From: Flavobacteriales bacterium
GTDB taxonomy: Bacteria; Bacteroidota; Bacteroidia; Flavobacteriales; Flavobacteriaceae
Reading direction: 5' to 3'
DNA: 38,370 nucleotides
NCBI GenBank assembly: GCA_027067965.1
Contig: JAMOUV010000003.1
Location: 1-38,370 of the forward strand
Shown: positions 14,609 to 20,756 of the stretch, piece after piece
Position numbering within the stretch: the first letter of the stretch is position 1
Layout of the letters: every line of letters begins with the position of its first letter
Made by a program: the position numbers and the translations under genes
Notes under the pieces: generated by a model
What the model saw: the letters and a program-made list of their open reading frames with translations, nothing else
Database searches by the model: none
What the model was told of the DNA's origin: nothing

Positions 14609-14849
14609 TTACTAAATAACTAAGTTCAATTTGATTTTGTTTATTTTGTTCCGACATAAATTCCACTTCAAGTGTAAAACTTTCGGAAAATAAACCTCTC
14701 ATAAAAGAAATGGATAATCCGGGTGTAATTGTTCTTCCGTTTACTTTAACCGTTGTTTCACCTGTATTCGTTATAACAAATTCTCCTACATGCTGCAGGT
14801 GTAATGTTTGGTTTTCAAAAATTTGGAATGTAACGGATTTGATTATCAT
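14598..14849 (-). CDS. small beta-rich protein
   Basis: This 83-aa protein is predicted to be nearly all beta (IKSVTFQIFENQTLHL, then GEFVITNTGETTVKVNG, then LEVEFM). Its size and pattern fit a small virion decoration or vertex protein, by inference. It overlaps the following gene by 11 bp. A 33-bp gap separates it from the upstream 228-aa gene. Confidence 0.55.
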   Translation of the reverse strand: MIIKSVTFQIFENQTLHLQHVGEFVITNTGETTVKVNGRTITPGLSISFMRGLFSESFTLEVEFMSEQNKQNQIELSYLVNDE

Positions 14850-14882
14850 TTTCTTATTTTTCTTTGGCTAATATACCAACCT

Positions 14883-15569
14883 TTAATGTTTTACCTCGCA
14901 CACCATATCCTTTTCTTCCTTAGGAAATGTAACAAAAAGAGCATTAAACCAATTATGTTGATATTGTACTGGGAATCTTAATTTCATAATAAGTTTAAAT
15001 CTTTTCAATTGTGCTTCTTCAGGCAAATAAAAACCGGTATGAAAATCTTTGCCTATAAGAGGTAAAATATTAGAATCTTTAATTCTTAACACCTCCATAC
15101 CAGAAAATGACTTAAAAATTATATCTGTAATATCACCATCATAAGAAGCATAAAGAAAATATTTTGGAACCCTGTCTCCAAAATCCACAAAAAATTCTTT
15201 TTGAGTAGTATTTACAGGTAATATGTCATAAATTGATTTATACTCGAAATTTTCATCTGTTTTTTTTGAAGAAAGCACTAAGGTAACATATGAGGGATAT
15301 GTACCTGAAAAACGTTTTACCTCAAAAATTATCCTGTTTGAAGAAACGGGAGGTATTTTAAAAAGAAAATCATAATGTCTATACCTACTCCCATACAAAC
15401 TATTAACCACATTCTTCAATAAAACATCACCCGAACCGGTTCTAATTGACTTAATTAAATGTTCATTGGAAAGAAAAGCATAAGGAAACATGCCGGGAGG
15501 AATCATGAACTCAACTAATTTTGTTTCGCCCGGATTTATTGTTACCTGTTGAGTTAAATATTTTATCAT
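14883..15569 (-). CDS. beta-rich candidate virion protein
   Basis: This 228-aa protein has a beta-rich sequence with conserved-looking PPG and FKIPPVSSN turns and few charged clusters, and no signal peptide. It opens with QVTINPGETKLVEFMIPPG, a typical first strand of a sandwich domain. No family is recognised. It and the 212-aa protein are the two best candidates for jelly-roll capsid or minor capsid subunits in an element lacking an HK97-type capsid. This is inference from composition and context. Confidence 0.55.
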   Translation of the reverse strand: MIKYLTQQVTINPGETKLVEFMIPPGMFPYAFLSNEHLIKSIRTGSGDVLLKNVVNSLYGSRYRHYDFLFKIPPVSSNRIIFEVKRFSGTYPSYVTLVLSSKKTDENFEYKSIYDILPVNTTQKEFFVDFGDRVPKYFLYASYDGDITDIIFKSFSGMEVLRIKDSNILPLIGKDFHTGFYLPEEAQLKRFKLIMKLRFPVQYQHNWFNALFVTFPKEEKDMVCEVKH

Positions 15570-15581
15570 TTTGTTTTGTTT

Positions 15582-15719
15582 TTAATATTCGGCCTTTTGG
15601 CATGCCGGACATAATTCATCCATTAAGCCCCATGCAACTTTCACTATGCCCGGAGGCATAATTACTAATCGCATAATGGGCCGGATAATAGAATGTCCGG
15701 CATAAGGCCTTTCCCCCAT
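15582..15719 (-). CDS. 45-aa hydrophobic peptide with CPAC motif
   Basis: Translation from the ATG at 15719 gives a protein starting MGERPYAGHSIIRPIMRLVI and ending with a CPAC motif plus a charged tail. The gene begins 14 bp after the upstream stop and fills an otherwise empty gap in a very compact operon. The centre is amphipathic/hydrophobic, so a small virion-membrane peptide is possible. Function unknown. Confidence 0.5.
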   Translation of the reverse strand: MGERPYAGHSIIRPIMRLVIMPPGIVKVAWGLMDELCPACQKAEY

Positions 15720-15732
15720 TCTTATGTATTTT

Positions 15733-16371
15733 TTAAATAGTTTCAATTCCATCAAGAATTACACGAACGGCATATCTTCTGTCACCACTTCCAGTAGATG
15801 TAATTTCTTTGGGAATTTTTAGTTTAATATCAAAGTTTTTTCCATCCAATAAATAAGCCGGCTTGTCCAACTCATAAACCCAATTATTATATTCTAATGA
15901 AGACATATATGAAATAGGAATGCTTAAAATCTTATTATTATCCGTATAAATTTCAAGTTCAGCATTTCGTATCTCATCGGGAATTGCTTGAGGCATGAAA
16001 GTGCTTCCAATAAAGTCATCTAATGTAGCATTTGAATTATCTACCCATGCCCCTAGTATTTGAACGCGATCAAAAATAAAGGCATTGGAAATATCCATTT
16101 TATTTCCATGGAAATTTGTTACACCGGTTTCTTCTTTCGTGGAAGAATCAACCATGGAAAATTCCCCTCGTCCGCCGAGTCCAATATATTTTGTTACATA
16201 TTTTACGGCGGTACGCACATTGGCAACGGCTTGATCCGAACCTTGGATATCGTATCCAAATTCCGCATAAAGCGAAGTAGGAAGTTTTGACCTAAGTTCG
16301 GAAGAAATTTCTTTAGCAGCTGCCAGAGCCACTAAAGTACTCAATAATACAATAAAACGTTCTTTTTTCAT
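15733..16371 (-). CDS. candidate major virion (capsid/coat) protein
   Basis: This 212-aa protein has an N-terminal hydrophobic segment (residues 5-20, FIVLLSTLVALAAA), either a signal peptide or a membrane anchor. The remainder is beta-rich, with paired strands such as AFIFDRVQILGAW, AELEIYTDNNKILSIPIS and NFDIKLKIP that look like a jelly-roll sandwich. An A-rich leader and a 67-bp gap precede it, one of the few gaps in the operon, which could allow extra expression. No family is assigned; structure prediction would decide. Confidence 0.5.
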   Translation of the reverse strand: MKKERFIVLLSTLVALAAAKEISSELRSKLPTSLYAEFGYDIQGSDQAVANVRTAVKYVTKYIGLGGRGEFSMVDSSTKEETGVTNFHGNKMDISNAFIFDRVQILGAWVDNSNATLDDFIGSTFMPQAIPDEIRNAELEIYTDNNKILSIPISYMSSLEYNNWVYELDKPAYLLDGKNFDIKLKIPKEITSTGSGDRRYAVRVILDGIETI

Positions 16372-16438
16372 AGTTGTTTAATTTTTAAGTTGTTTTTTTT
16401 TATTTAAAATTTGTTTAAAATTTAATTTTTAATTTTTT

Positions 16439-16861
16439 TTAAATCAGAATTTCAGTTGATATTTCATATTGTTCTTCTTCGGGTAGCCCCCAATCGACAA
16501 TTTCAACGGGTTCATCCAATGGAGATGCAAGGGCCAAAGGTTCTTGATTGAAATCGGGAGCTTGCATTCCATCTCCACCCCTATTGAATAAATATTTGTC
16601 CATCATTCCAAGGACACCTTTCACGGCAACACCTACGCCAAAATTGCGCATTAATTTGCCTTTTTTATTGCTTTTCCCTGCGGCTACTACTGCAATCAGG
16701 GTACCGGATGCGGCGAGTATTTCGTCGGAATAACTTCCATATTCGCCCATCAATTTTTGAATTTCCGGTTCTGCATAGCCCGCGGCTACGTATCCGGCTG
16801 CACCGGCTGCCACTTCCGTGAGTACCGGTTTCAATTGTTTTTTGTCAATTTTGAATCCCAT
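16439..16861 (-). CDS. membrane protein of the late operon (virion-membrane candidate)
   Basis: This 140-aa protein has Ala/Gly-rich hydrophobic stretches at about residues 12-27 (VLTEVAAGAAGYVAAGY) and 45-62 (ILAASGTLIAVVAAG), a basic patch (KSNKKGKLMR) and an acidic C-terminus. This layout is like inner-membrane virion proteins of tailless membrane phages. It lies between the transglutaminase-fold protein and the candidate coat protein. Function unknown. Confidence 0.55.
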   Translation of the reverse strand: MGFKIDKKQLKPVLTEVAAGAAGYVAAGYAEPEIQKLMGEYGSYSDEILAASGTLIAVVAAGKSNKKGKLMRNFGVGVAVKGVLGMMDKYLFNRGGDGMQAPDFNQEPLALASPLDEPVEIVDWGLPEEEQYEISTEILI

Positions 16862-16887
16862 ATTTATACTTGTTTAAAAATGTTTGT

Positions 16888-18375
16888 TTAATTTTTGTTT
16901 ATTAATAACGCTGTTCCAGCTGCCAATAAACCCAAAAGGGCCGCACCTGATTTTTTAGTTTTTCCACCCGGACTTATGCTACCATATGCCCCGTCCACCA
17001 CATAATAGGTGTATTCATAATTTGCTCCATTATTGGTATCGGTCCGAGTTTCAGTATGATACTCTGTCCCGGAAAGCAATGATGTAATGAAATCATCTAC
17101 GATTTGTTTTCCTTGATTATGTGCGGGAATAATCAGGTTTCGAACGGTTTGTTTAGAGCAGGTTTTCCATCCTCCCCTATTGTACACGCCAATAGTGTCC
17201 ACTTGCCATCCTGCCACATATCGCGAGAGTTCATTTATATCATTAATCACTGATTTAATACCTTTCTTGAGATATTTTTGATTGATTAAATTAATTTTTC
17301 GCTCTATCTTTTTCATATGTGATTCGGCTTCCCATTTTCCCTTTTCCGGGGGCCATACAGAATTGTAGCACATCAAATCCTTAATTTCATTATAAGTACT
17401 AGAGATCCATTGAATGGCATCTTTTATACCATCCCAAGTTTTTTTAACCCACCCTTCTTGATTTTGCCCTTGTTGTCCAATCGGGTTATTATTGGAAAAA
17501 TTGCCCGGCGTTTGAAAATTATTAGAAGTGGGAAATCCTGAATTATATCCAAAACCACCGGTATTAAAACCGAAACCACCGGTATTAAAACCGAAACCAC
17601 CGGTATTAAAACCAAATCCACCGGTATTAAAACCTACCCCGCCCCAATTGAGTCCTTTCATGATAGGGAAAACTTTATTACCTATTTTTACCCCTTGAGG
17701 AGTTAATAATAACGGATGCTTTTTCAACAATTCGGAAGCATAATAGATATCATTGCTTGAATAACCGTTTTCAGCTAACAATTTTAAAACATTGCGTTTG
17801 GCAATGGATCTGACACCTTCCGGTGCCTGCAATCCAACATATTGAAGTTTTTCAGGCATAACTTTTAAATCTTTTTTGGTTTGAAATGGAGTTGTGTAAT
17901 TAAATTGCGGCAAAGTGCCATCAATGATATATTCTTTTCCGCGATAAGGCACTACGATAAAAACATGTGTATAATCGTCCTTTCCGGGATATTTAACACG
18001 CCGAATAATATGATCCAAACCAAGGTTGTGCAATATGGATGAGACCATAACGGAATAACCTTTACAATTCATTCCACGCTCGCGCGAGGCCCATGCACAA
18101 GCAGGGGATTGAATATGCTGAACCGCTCCATCGGGTGCATATTGAAAATTACGATATACAAAACGATGTATGTTTTTCAATGTTTCCGGGACCGTTTCCG
18201 CTTTCAATGCATTGGTCAAGGAGCGAGTTTGCCACGCATATTTTTGGGCCCAATCGCGCATTTGTCGAACACCGAAATCCGTGTACCCCTCTCCAAGCAG
18301 AACGGGTTTGCATTCGGATTTAGGAAAATATTTATCCCATTTACTTTTGGGTTCCAGTTTTCTAGTCAAGTCCAT
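16888..18375 (-). CDS. transglutaminase-fold protein with Gly-Phe-Asn repeats and C-terminal membrane helix
   Basis: The protein has 495 aa. The transglutaminase-like triad is visible as C104 (GMNCKGYS), H137 (DYTHVFIVV) and D152 (IIDGT). Residues 245-281 hold four to five 7-aa repeats of the FNTGGFG type. Residues 285-470 are unassigned, and residues 476-492 form a hydrophobic C-terminal helix. Family members act as cysteine peptidases, amidases or cross-linking enzymes. In a virion operon it could cross-link capsid proteins or cut host surface material. It overlaps the upstream 66-aa gene by 14 bp. Confidence 0.7.
   Translation of the reverse strand: MDLTRKLEPKSKWDKYFPKSECKPVLLGEGYTDFGVRQMRDWAQKYAWQTRSLTNALKAETVPETLKNIHRFVYRNFQYAPDGAVQHIQSPACAWASRERGMNCKGYSVMVSSILHNLGLDHIIRRVKYPGKDDYTHVFIVVPYRGKEYIIDGTLPQFNYTTPFQTKKDLKVMPEKLQYVGLQAPEGVRSIAKRNVLKLLAENGYSSNDIYYASELLKKHPLLLTPQGVKIGNKVFPIMKGLNWGGVGFNTGGFGFNTGGFGFNTGGFGFNTGGFGYNSGFPTSNNFQTPGNFSNNNPIGQQGQNQEGWVKKTWDGIKDAIQWISSTYNEIKDLMCYNSVWPPEKGKWEAESHMKKIERKINLINQKYLKKGIKSVINDINELSRYVAGWQVDTIGVYNRGGWKTCSKQTVRNLIIPAHNQGKQIVDDFITSLLSGTEYHTETRTDTNNGANYEYTYYVVDGAYGSISPGGKTKKSGAALLGLLAAGTALLINKN
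17557..17640. repeat. 21-bp tandem repeats (Gly-Phe-Asn heptads)
   Basis: About four near-identical 21-bp units (core ACCACCGGTATTAAAACC) encode the glycine-rich heptads of the transglutaminase-fold protein. Near identity at the DNA level implies recent expansion or homogenisation. Confidence 0.85.
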
Positions 18376-18562
18376 ATCTCTGTTTATAGAGTTTCCATGT
18401 TTCTGAAGCGACTTTTAAAGTGTTTTTTTCATATTGCAAATGAAGGCGTTTAATCATTTTTTTTGCTATATGTCCATTGTAAGACAAAATACCTCCTTCA
18501 TTCAGATATTTTTTCGCTTCTTTTATGGCTTTAACCCAATCTTTATACTTTGTGATAAACAT
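18362..18562 (-). CDS. first gene of the late operon, small basic protein
   Basis: This 66-aa basic, helical protein has no membrane segment. It is the promoter-proximal gene of a minus-strand operon that runs about 12.5 kb to 6006. A late-gene regulator or small virion protein would fit, but no motif is recognised. Confidence 0.55.
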   Translation of the reverse strand: MFITKYKDWVKAIKEAKKYLNEGGILSYNGHIAKKMIKRLHLQYEKNTLKVASETWKLYKQRYGLD

Positions 18563-18616
18563 TTTGTTTTGTTTTACAAAGCAAGTTTATGAAGACCTCA
18601 AATAATTGAGCGACGT

Positions 18617-18650
18617 TTGTGCAAGTTTCTGAGGATTGTGCAAGTTTCTG
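18617..18650 (+). repeat. pair of 15-bp direct repeats upstream of the late operon
   Basis: TTGTGCAAGTTTCTG occurs at 18617-18631 and 18636-18650 (19-bp period, about two helical turns). This lies about 55-90 bp upstream of the first late gene, a good position for an activator site. The 10-bp core also occurs at 198-207 at the other end of the element. Confidence 0.6.
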
Positions 18651-18720
18651 TTTATAATCGCTTTAAAATCAATCTGTTATATTTTGTTATGAATTATGGG
18701 GCGCGGCGTATGTAAATTAA

Positions 18721-18835
18721 CTTTTTTTTCTTTTTCTTTTTTTTATTTTTTTTTCTTTTTCTTTATCTTTATATATAATTATTATATTTATTTATTATTA
18801 TATATACATATATAAAATACGCGCGCGCGTGCGCG
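18721..18835. other. polypyrimidine tract, AT tract and alternating CG tract
   Basis: The plus strand is almost only T and C over about 50 nt, then only A and T over about 48 nt, then 17 nt of strictly alternating purine-pyrimidine (ACGCGCGCGCGTGCGCG). The sharp composition changes are unlike anything else in the window. They could form triplex, unwound and Z-DNA structures, respectively. Confidence 0.8.
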
Positions 18836-18900
18836 AGAACATATGATTAAGCATTTATGAAAATCGCTAATTTTTTTATTTCCGAGCTTATAAAATACCC

Positions 18901-19242
18901 TTTAAAAACTGAAAAACACTAAAGGAGCGCGCGTTTTTTTCGTTTTCTGTTTAAGAATAAAAATTCTTCCGAAAACACGTACAAACATTTAAAACTTGTT
19001 TTAGGGCACTTAAAAACTGAGAAACATTGAAGGAGCGGGCGTTTTTGTGTTTTTTATTCGACCGGGAAATGCTTATATACTGTCATTTATAAAATATGCC
19101 GAAAGGGCACTTAAAAACTGAGAAACATTGAAGCGGAGCGATGATTTTGATATTATTTTATATAGGAATGTGTGTTTATTTTTTTTATATGCATGAAATA
19201 GCCCGGGAGGGTATTTAAAAACTGAGAAACATTGAAGGAGCG
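18901..19242 (+). repeat. four iteron-like direct repeats
   Basis: Copies at 18901-18928, 19010-19037, 19111-19140 and 19214-19242 share TTAAAAACTGAGAAACATTG followed by AAGGAGCG. The first copy is the most diverged. Spacings of 108, 101 and 104 bp are close to ten helical turns. The last copy ends 8 bp from the integrase stop codon. The spacers are not conserved enough to be a tandem gene array. Confidence 0.8.
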
Positions 19243-19249
19243 GAGAGTT

Positions 19250-20455
19250 TTATATATCCAAATCATTGGAAAAATCATCGGGAAGGAAGGCGCCGATGGA
19301 GCGCAGGTATTTATTGAGGGATGATAAAGATTTATGTCGGGTGATGGTCATTAATTTGAATTTAGATTCAAGGTCTGTCATTCCGGCATCAAGGAATTTG
19401 AAATAAAGCATCCGGGCAAAAGTATGCCGGAAACTATATAGGCCTTGTTCTTTTTTGAGAGCGAGAGTTTTTTTGTGTTTTGAAAAACGTTTTTTGAAAT
19501 AATAATATCGGTTTTGTTCATTTTTACGTTCTGTCCATGCATCCGGTCTATTCTGTTTGGTAAATAAAAAATAATCTTCTGGATAATTTTCTATGTCCAT
19601 TTCCAATAATAGATCCCGCAGTTTGTCAATGATACGAATGGTAGATTTTTGCTCCGTTTTTGTACGGATAGTAATGATGCCATCCTTTAAATTTATATCC
19701 TTCATTTGTAGCCGGACTATTTCGATGGGGCGTAAAAACGTGTAGCCCATAAATTTGATAAAAGCAAGCATATATGGGTCGTTTTCTTTGAGGTAGGCCA
19801 CTATTTCATTAAATTGTTCAGTTGAAAAAGGTTCGTTTTTGGTGGGAATTGTTTTTAATTTTTTTAAATCCCGGGCTATATTGTAGGGGATAATATCATC
19901 CTGTTCCATTTTTCCGAAAATCATGGAAAGAAAACGGATATGATTATTTACTGTAGTGGGAGATTTTGTACGGGCGATTTCATTGATATATACGGAAAGA
20001 TGACGCCGGCGGATGTCTTTAATGGGTAAATCTGATAGTTTTTTATTTTCAATCCATTTCACAAATTCTTTGAGATATACGGAATTTGTTTTTAAAGTAT
20101 TTTCGGACCATTCCTTTTTTTTGTTCCCGAAGGCATCAATAACGGCGTTTTTAAAGGAAAAATTAGTTTCAATCATTGACAATGGGTCGCCGCCTTCGGC
20201 CAGGAATTTTTCGGCGGCTTCTTTAATTATATGAGCGATTTTCAAACGTTCGCGAACGGTTTTATAATGATTTATTCCGTGATAAAGTTTTATTTGTTTA
20301 TAAGTTCCGTCATCATTTTTTATGTAAAAATAGACATACCAGCGACACTCTTTTTCAATACAAGGTTTTCCGTCGCGTTTAGGAATATAAATGGAAACGG
20401 ATGTATATTTACGTTTCAAATTCTTTTTTATATACTCATTTATATACTTTTTCAC
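19250..20455 (-). CDS. int: tyrosine recombinase integrase
   Basis: The protein has 401 aa. An N-terminal arm-binding domain (residues 1-95) and a SAM-like core-binding domain (about 100-200) are followed by the catalytic domain. Catalytic residues are visible: R242 (FLRPIEI), R343 in the YSFRHTF motif, H374 (TRHKS) and Y383 (LNKYLRS). The reading frame has no early ATG and starts at GTG (20453-20455). A hairpin precedes it, and the arm-type sites lie within its first codons. It lies next to attR and should catalyse recombination at the tRNA-Ala core. Confidence 0.93.
   Translation of the reverse strand: MKKYINEYIKKNLKRKYTSVSIYIPKRDGKPCIEKECRWYVYFYIKNDDGTYKQIKLYHGINHYKTVRERLKIAHIIKEAAEKFLAEGGDPLSMIETNFSFKNAVIDAFGNKKKEWSENTLKTNSVYLKEFVKWIENKKLSDLPIKDIRRRHLSVYINEIARTKSPTTVNNHIRFLSMIFGKMEQDDIIPYNIARDLKKLKTIPTKNEPFSTEQFNEIVAYLKENDPYMLAFIKFMGYTFLRPIEIVRLQMKDINLKDGIITIRTKTEQKSTIRIIDKLRDLLLEMDIENYPEDYFLFTKQNRPDAWTERKNEQNRYYYFKKRFSKHKKTLALKKEQGLYSFRHTFARMLYFKFLDAGMTDLESKFKLMTITRHKSLSSLNKYLRSIGAFLPDDFSNDLDI
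20427..20449. promoter_or_regulatory. right arm-type integrase sites (candidate)
   Basis: TTTATATACTC (20427-20437) and TTTATATACTT (20439-20449) repeat with the same 12-bp period as the pair at 270-292. They overlap codons 3-10 of the integrase, so integrase binding could also block its own expression. Confidence 0.65.
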
Positions 20456-20459
20456 TTTT

Positions 20460-20477
20460 GCCGCTTGATTTTGCGGC
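20460..20477 (-). promoter_or_regulatory. hairpin at the integrase start
   Basis: GCCGC and GCGGC are separated by 8 nt and end 4 bp before the GTG start codon. The stem would occupy the ribosome-binding region of the integrase mRNA, so translation may be limited. There is no T-tract on the minus strand, so it is not a terminator. Confidence 0.5.
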
Positions 20478-20532
20478 TTTCAAACAACTGATTTTCAGAC
20501 AGATATAATAAAAATAAAAACCAAAGAAACTG

Positions 20533-20551
20533 CAGCTGAGCTACGGCCCCA
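20533..20551. other. attR core (tRNA-Ala 5' stub)
   Basis: This 19-bp copy of 174-192 is the orphan first 18 nt of tRNA-Ala left at the right boundary. The sequence beyond 20551 is the native upstream region of the tRNA gene. Confidence 0.88.
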
Positions 20552-20560
20552 TTGCAGCGG

Positions 20561-20591
20561 CAAATTTAAAACTTTATTCAATAAATCACAA
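20561..20591 (-). promoter_or_regulatory. original tRNA-Ala promoter, now facing the integrase
   Basis: The -7 box TAAATTTG (20561-20568) and -33 TTG (20589-20591) have a 20-nt spacer, matching the spacing of the cyd promoter at 23732-23763. Transcription would start about 4 bp before the orphan tRNA 5' end. In the integrated state it reads into the integrase gene about 100 bp away. Confidence 0.7.
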
Positions 20592-20625
20592 TTTTTTCGT
20601 TCTTCATTCAACAAAGTTATGATGC

Positions 20626-20751
20626 TCAATCTTTTGCCTCCTCATTTTCGTCCAATCTTTTTTCATATTTATTAACCGCCAGGCGTATTAATATATAGGA
20701 TAACCATATTAACAAAGGCCAACTGATAAAATGAATTAATGCGTATCTCAT
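20626..20751 (-). CDS. CydX-like small subunit of cytochrome bd oxidase (candidate)
   Basis: This 41-aa protein starts MRYALIHFISWPLLIWLSYI, with one membrane helix (about residues 7-25) and a charged C-terminal tail. It starts 5 bp after the cydB stop, in the same place as cydX in other operons. Small single-helix subunits stabilise the haem sites of bd oxidases. The assignment rests on position, size and topology; sequence identity to known CydX was not assessed. Confidence 0.6.
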   Translation of the reverse strand: MRYALIHFISWPLLIWLSYILIRLAVNKYEKRLDENEEAKD

Positions 20752-20756
20752 TTTCT

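Larger units (their letters stand above)
18563..19249. other. 687-bp noncoding region: candidate replication origin or control region
   Basis: I find no credible gene here. It contains, in order: two 15-bp direct repeats TTGTGCAAGTTTCTG (18617-18631, 18636-18650); a nearly pure T/C tract (18721-18770); an AT-only tract (18771-18818); an alternating CG tract (18819-18835) prone to Z-DNA; and four about 28-bp direct repeats at about 104-bp spacing. Strand asymmetry, an easily melted tract and iterons are features of replication origins. Late-promoter control is the alternative. Confidence 0.6.
174..20551. mobile_element. integrated virus-like element (candidate tailless provirus)
   Basis: The boundaries are a 19-bp direct repeat at 174-192 and 20533-20551 that matches the 5' end of tRNA-Ala. 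The internal layout is temperate-virus-like: repressor, divergent early replication operon, long opposing late operon with lysis enzymes, and integrase next to the right end. No terminase, portal, HK97-type capsid, tail, relaxase or conjugation gene is recognisable. The only P-loop ATPases are a DnaC-like protein and the C-terminal domain of an 863-aa protein. A tailless virus is the favoured inference; a satellite or defective prophage remains possible. Confidence 0.75.

Noticed and set aside
18901-19242. Four regularly spaced repeats as a CRISPR array
   Set aside because: Spacers are about 75 bp, AT-rich and not unique protospacer-like, the repeats vary, and there is no cas gene. Iterons or control sites fit better.
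20533-20551. Second tRNA-Ala gene at the right boundary
   Set aside because: Only the first 18 nt of the tRNA are present, so this is the att copy and not a gene.
174-20551. Integrated filamentous phage (inovirus)
   Set aside because: There is no Zot/pI-type ATPase and no replication initiator of the inovirus kind. Two wall hydrolases with spanin-like proteins imply lytic release.
174-20551. Integrative conjugative or mobilisable element
   Set aside because: No relaxase, coupling protein or T4SS gene is seen. The ArdC domain alone also occurs in phages.
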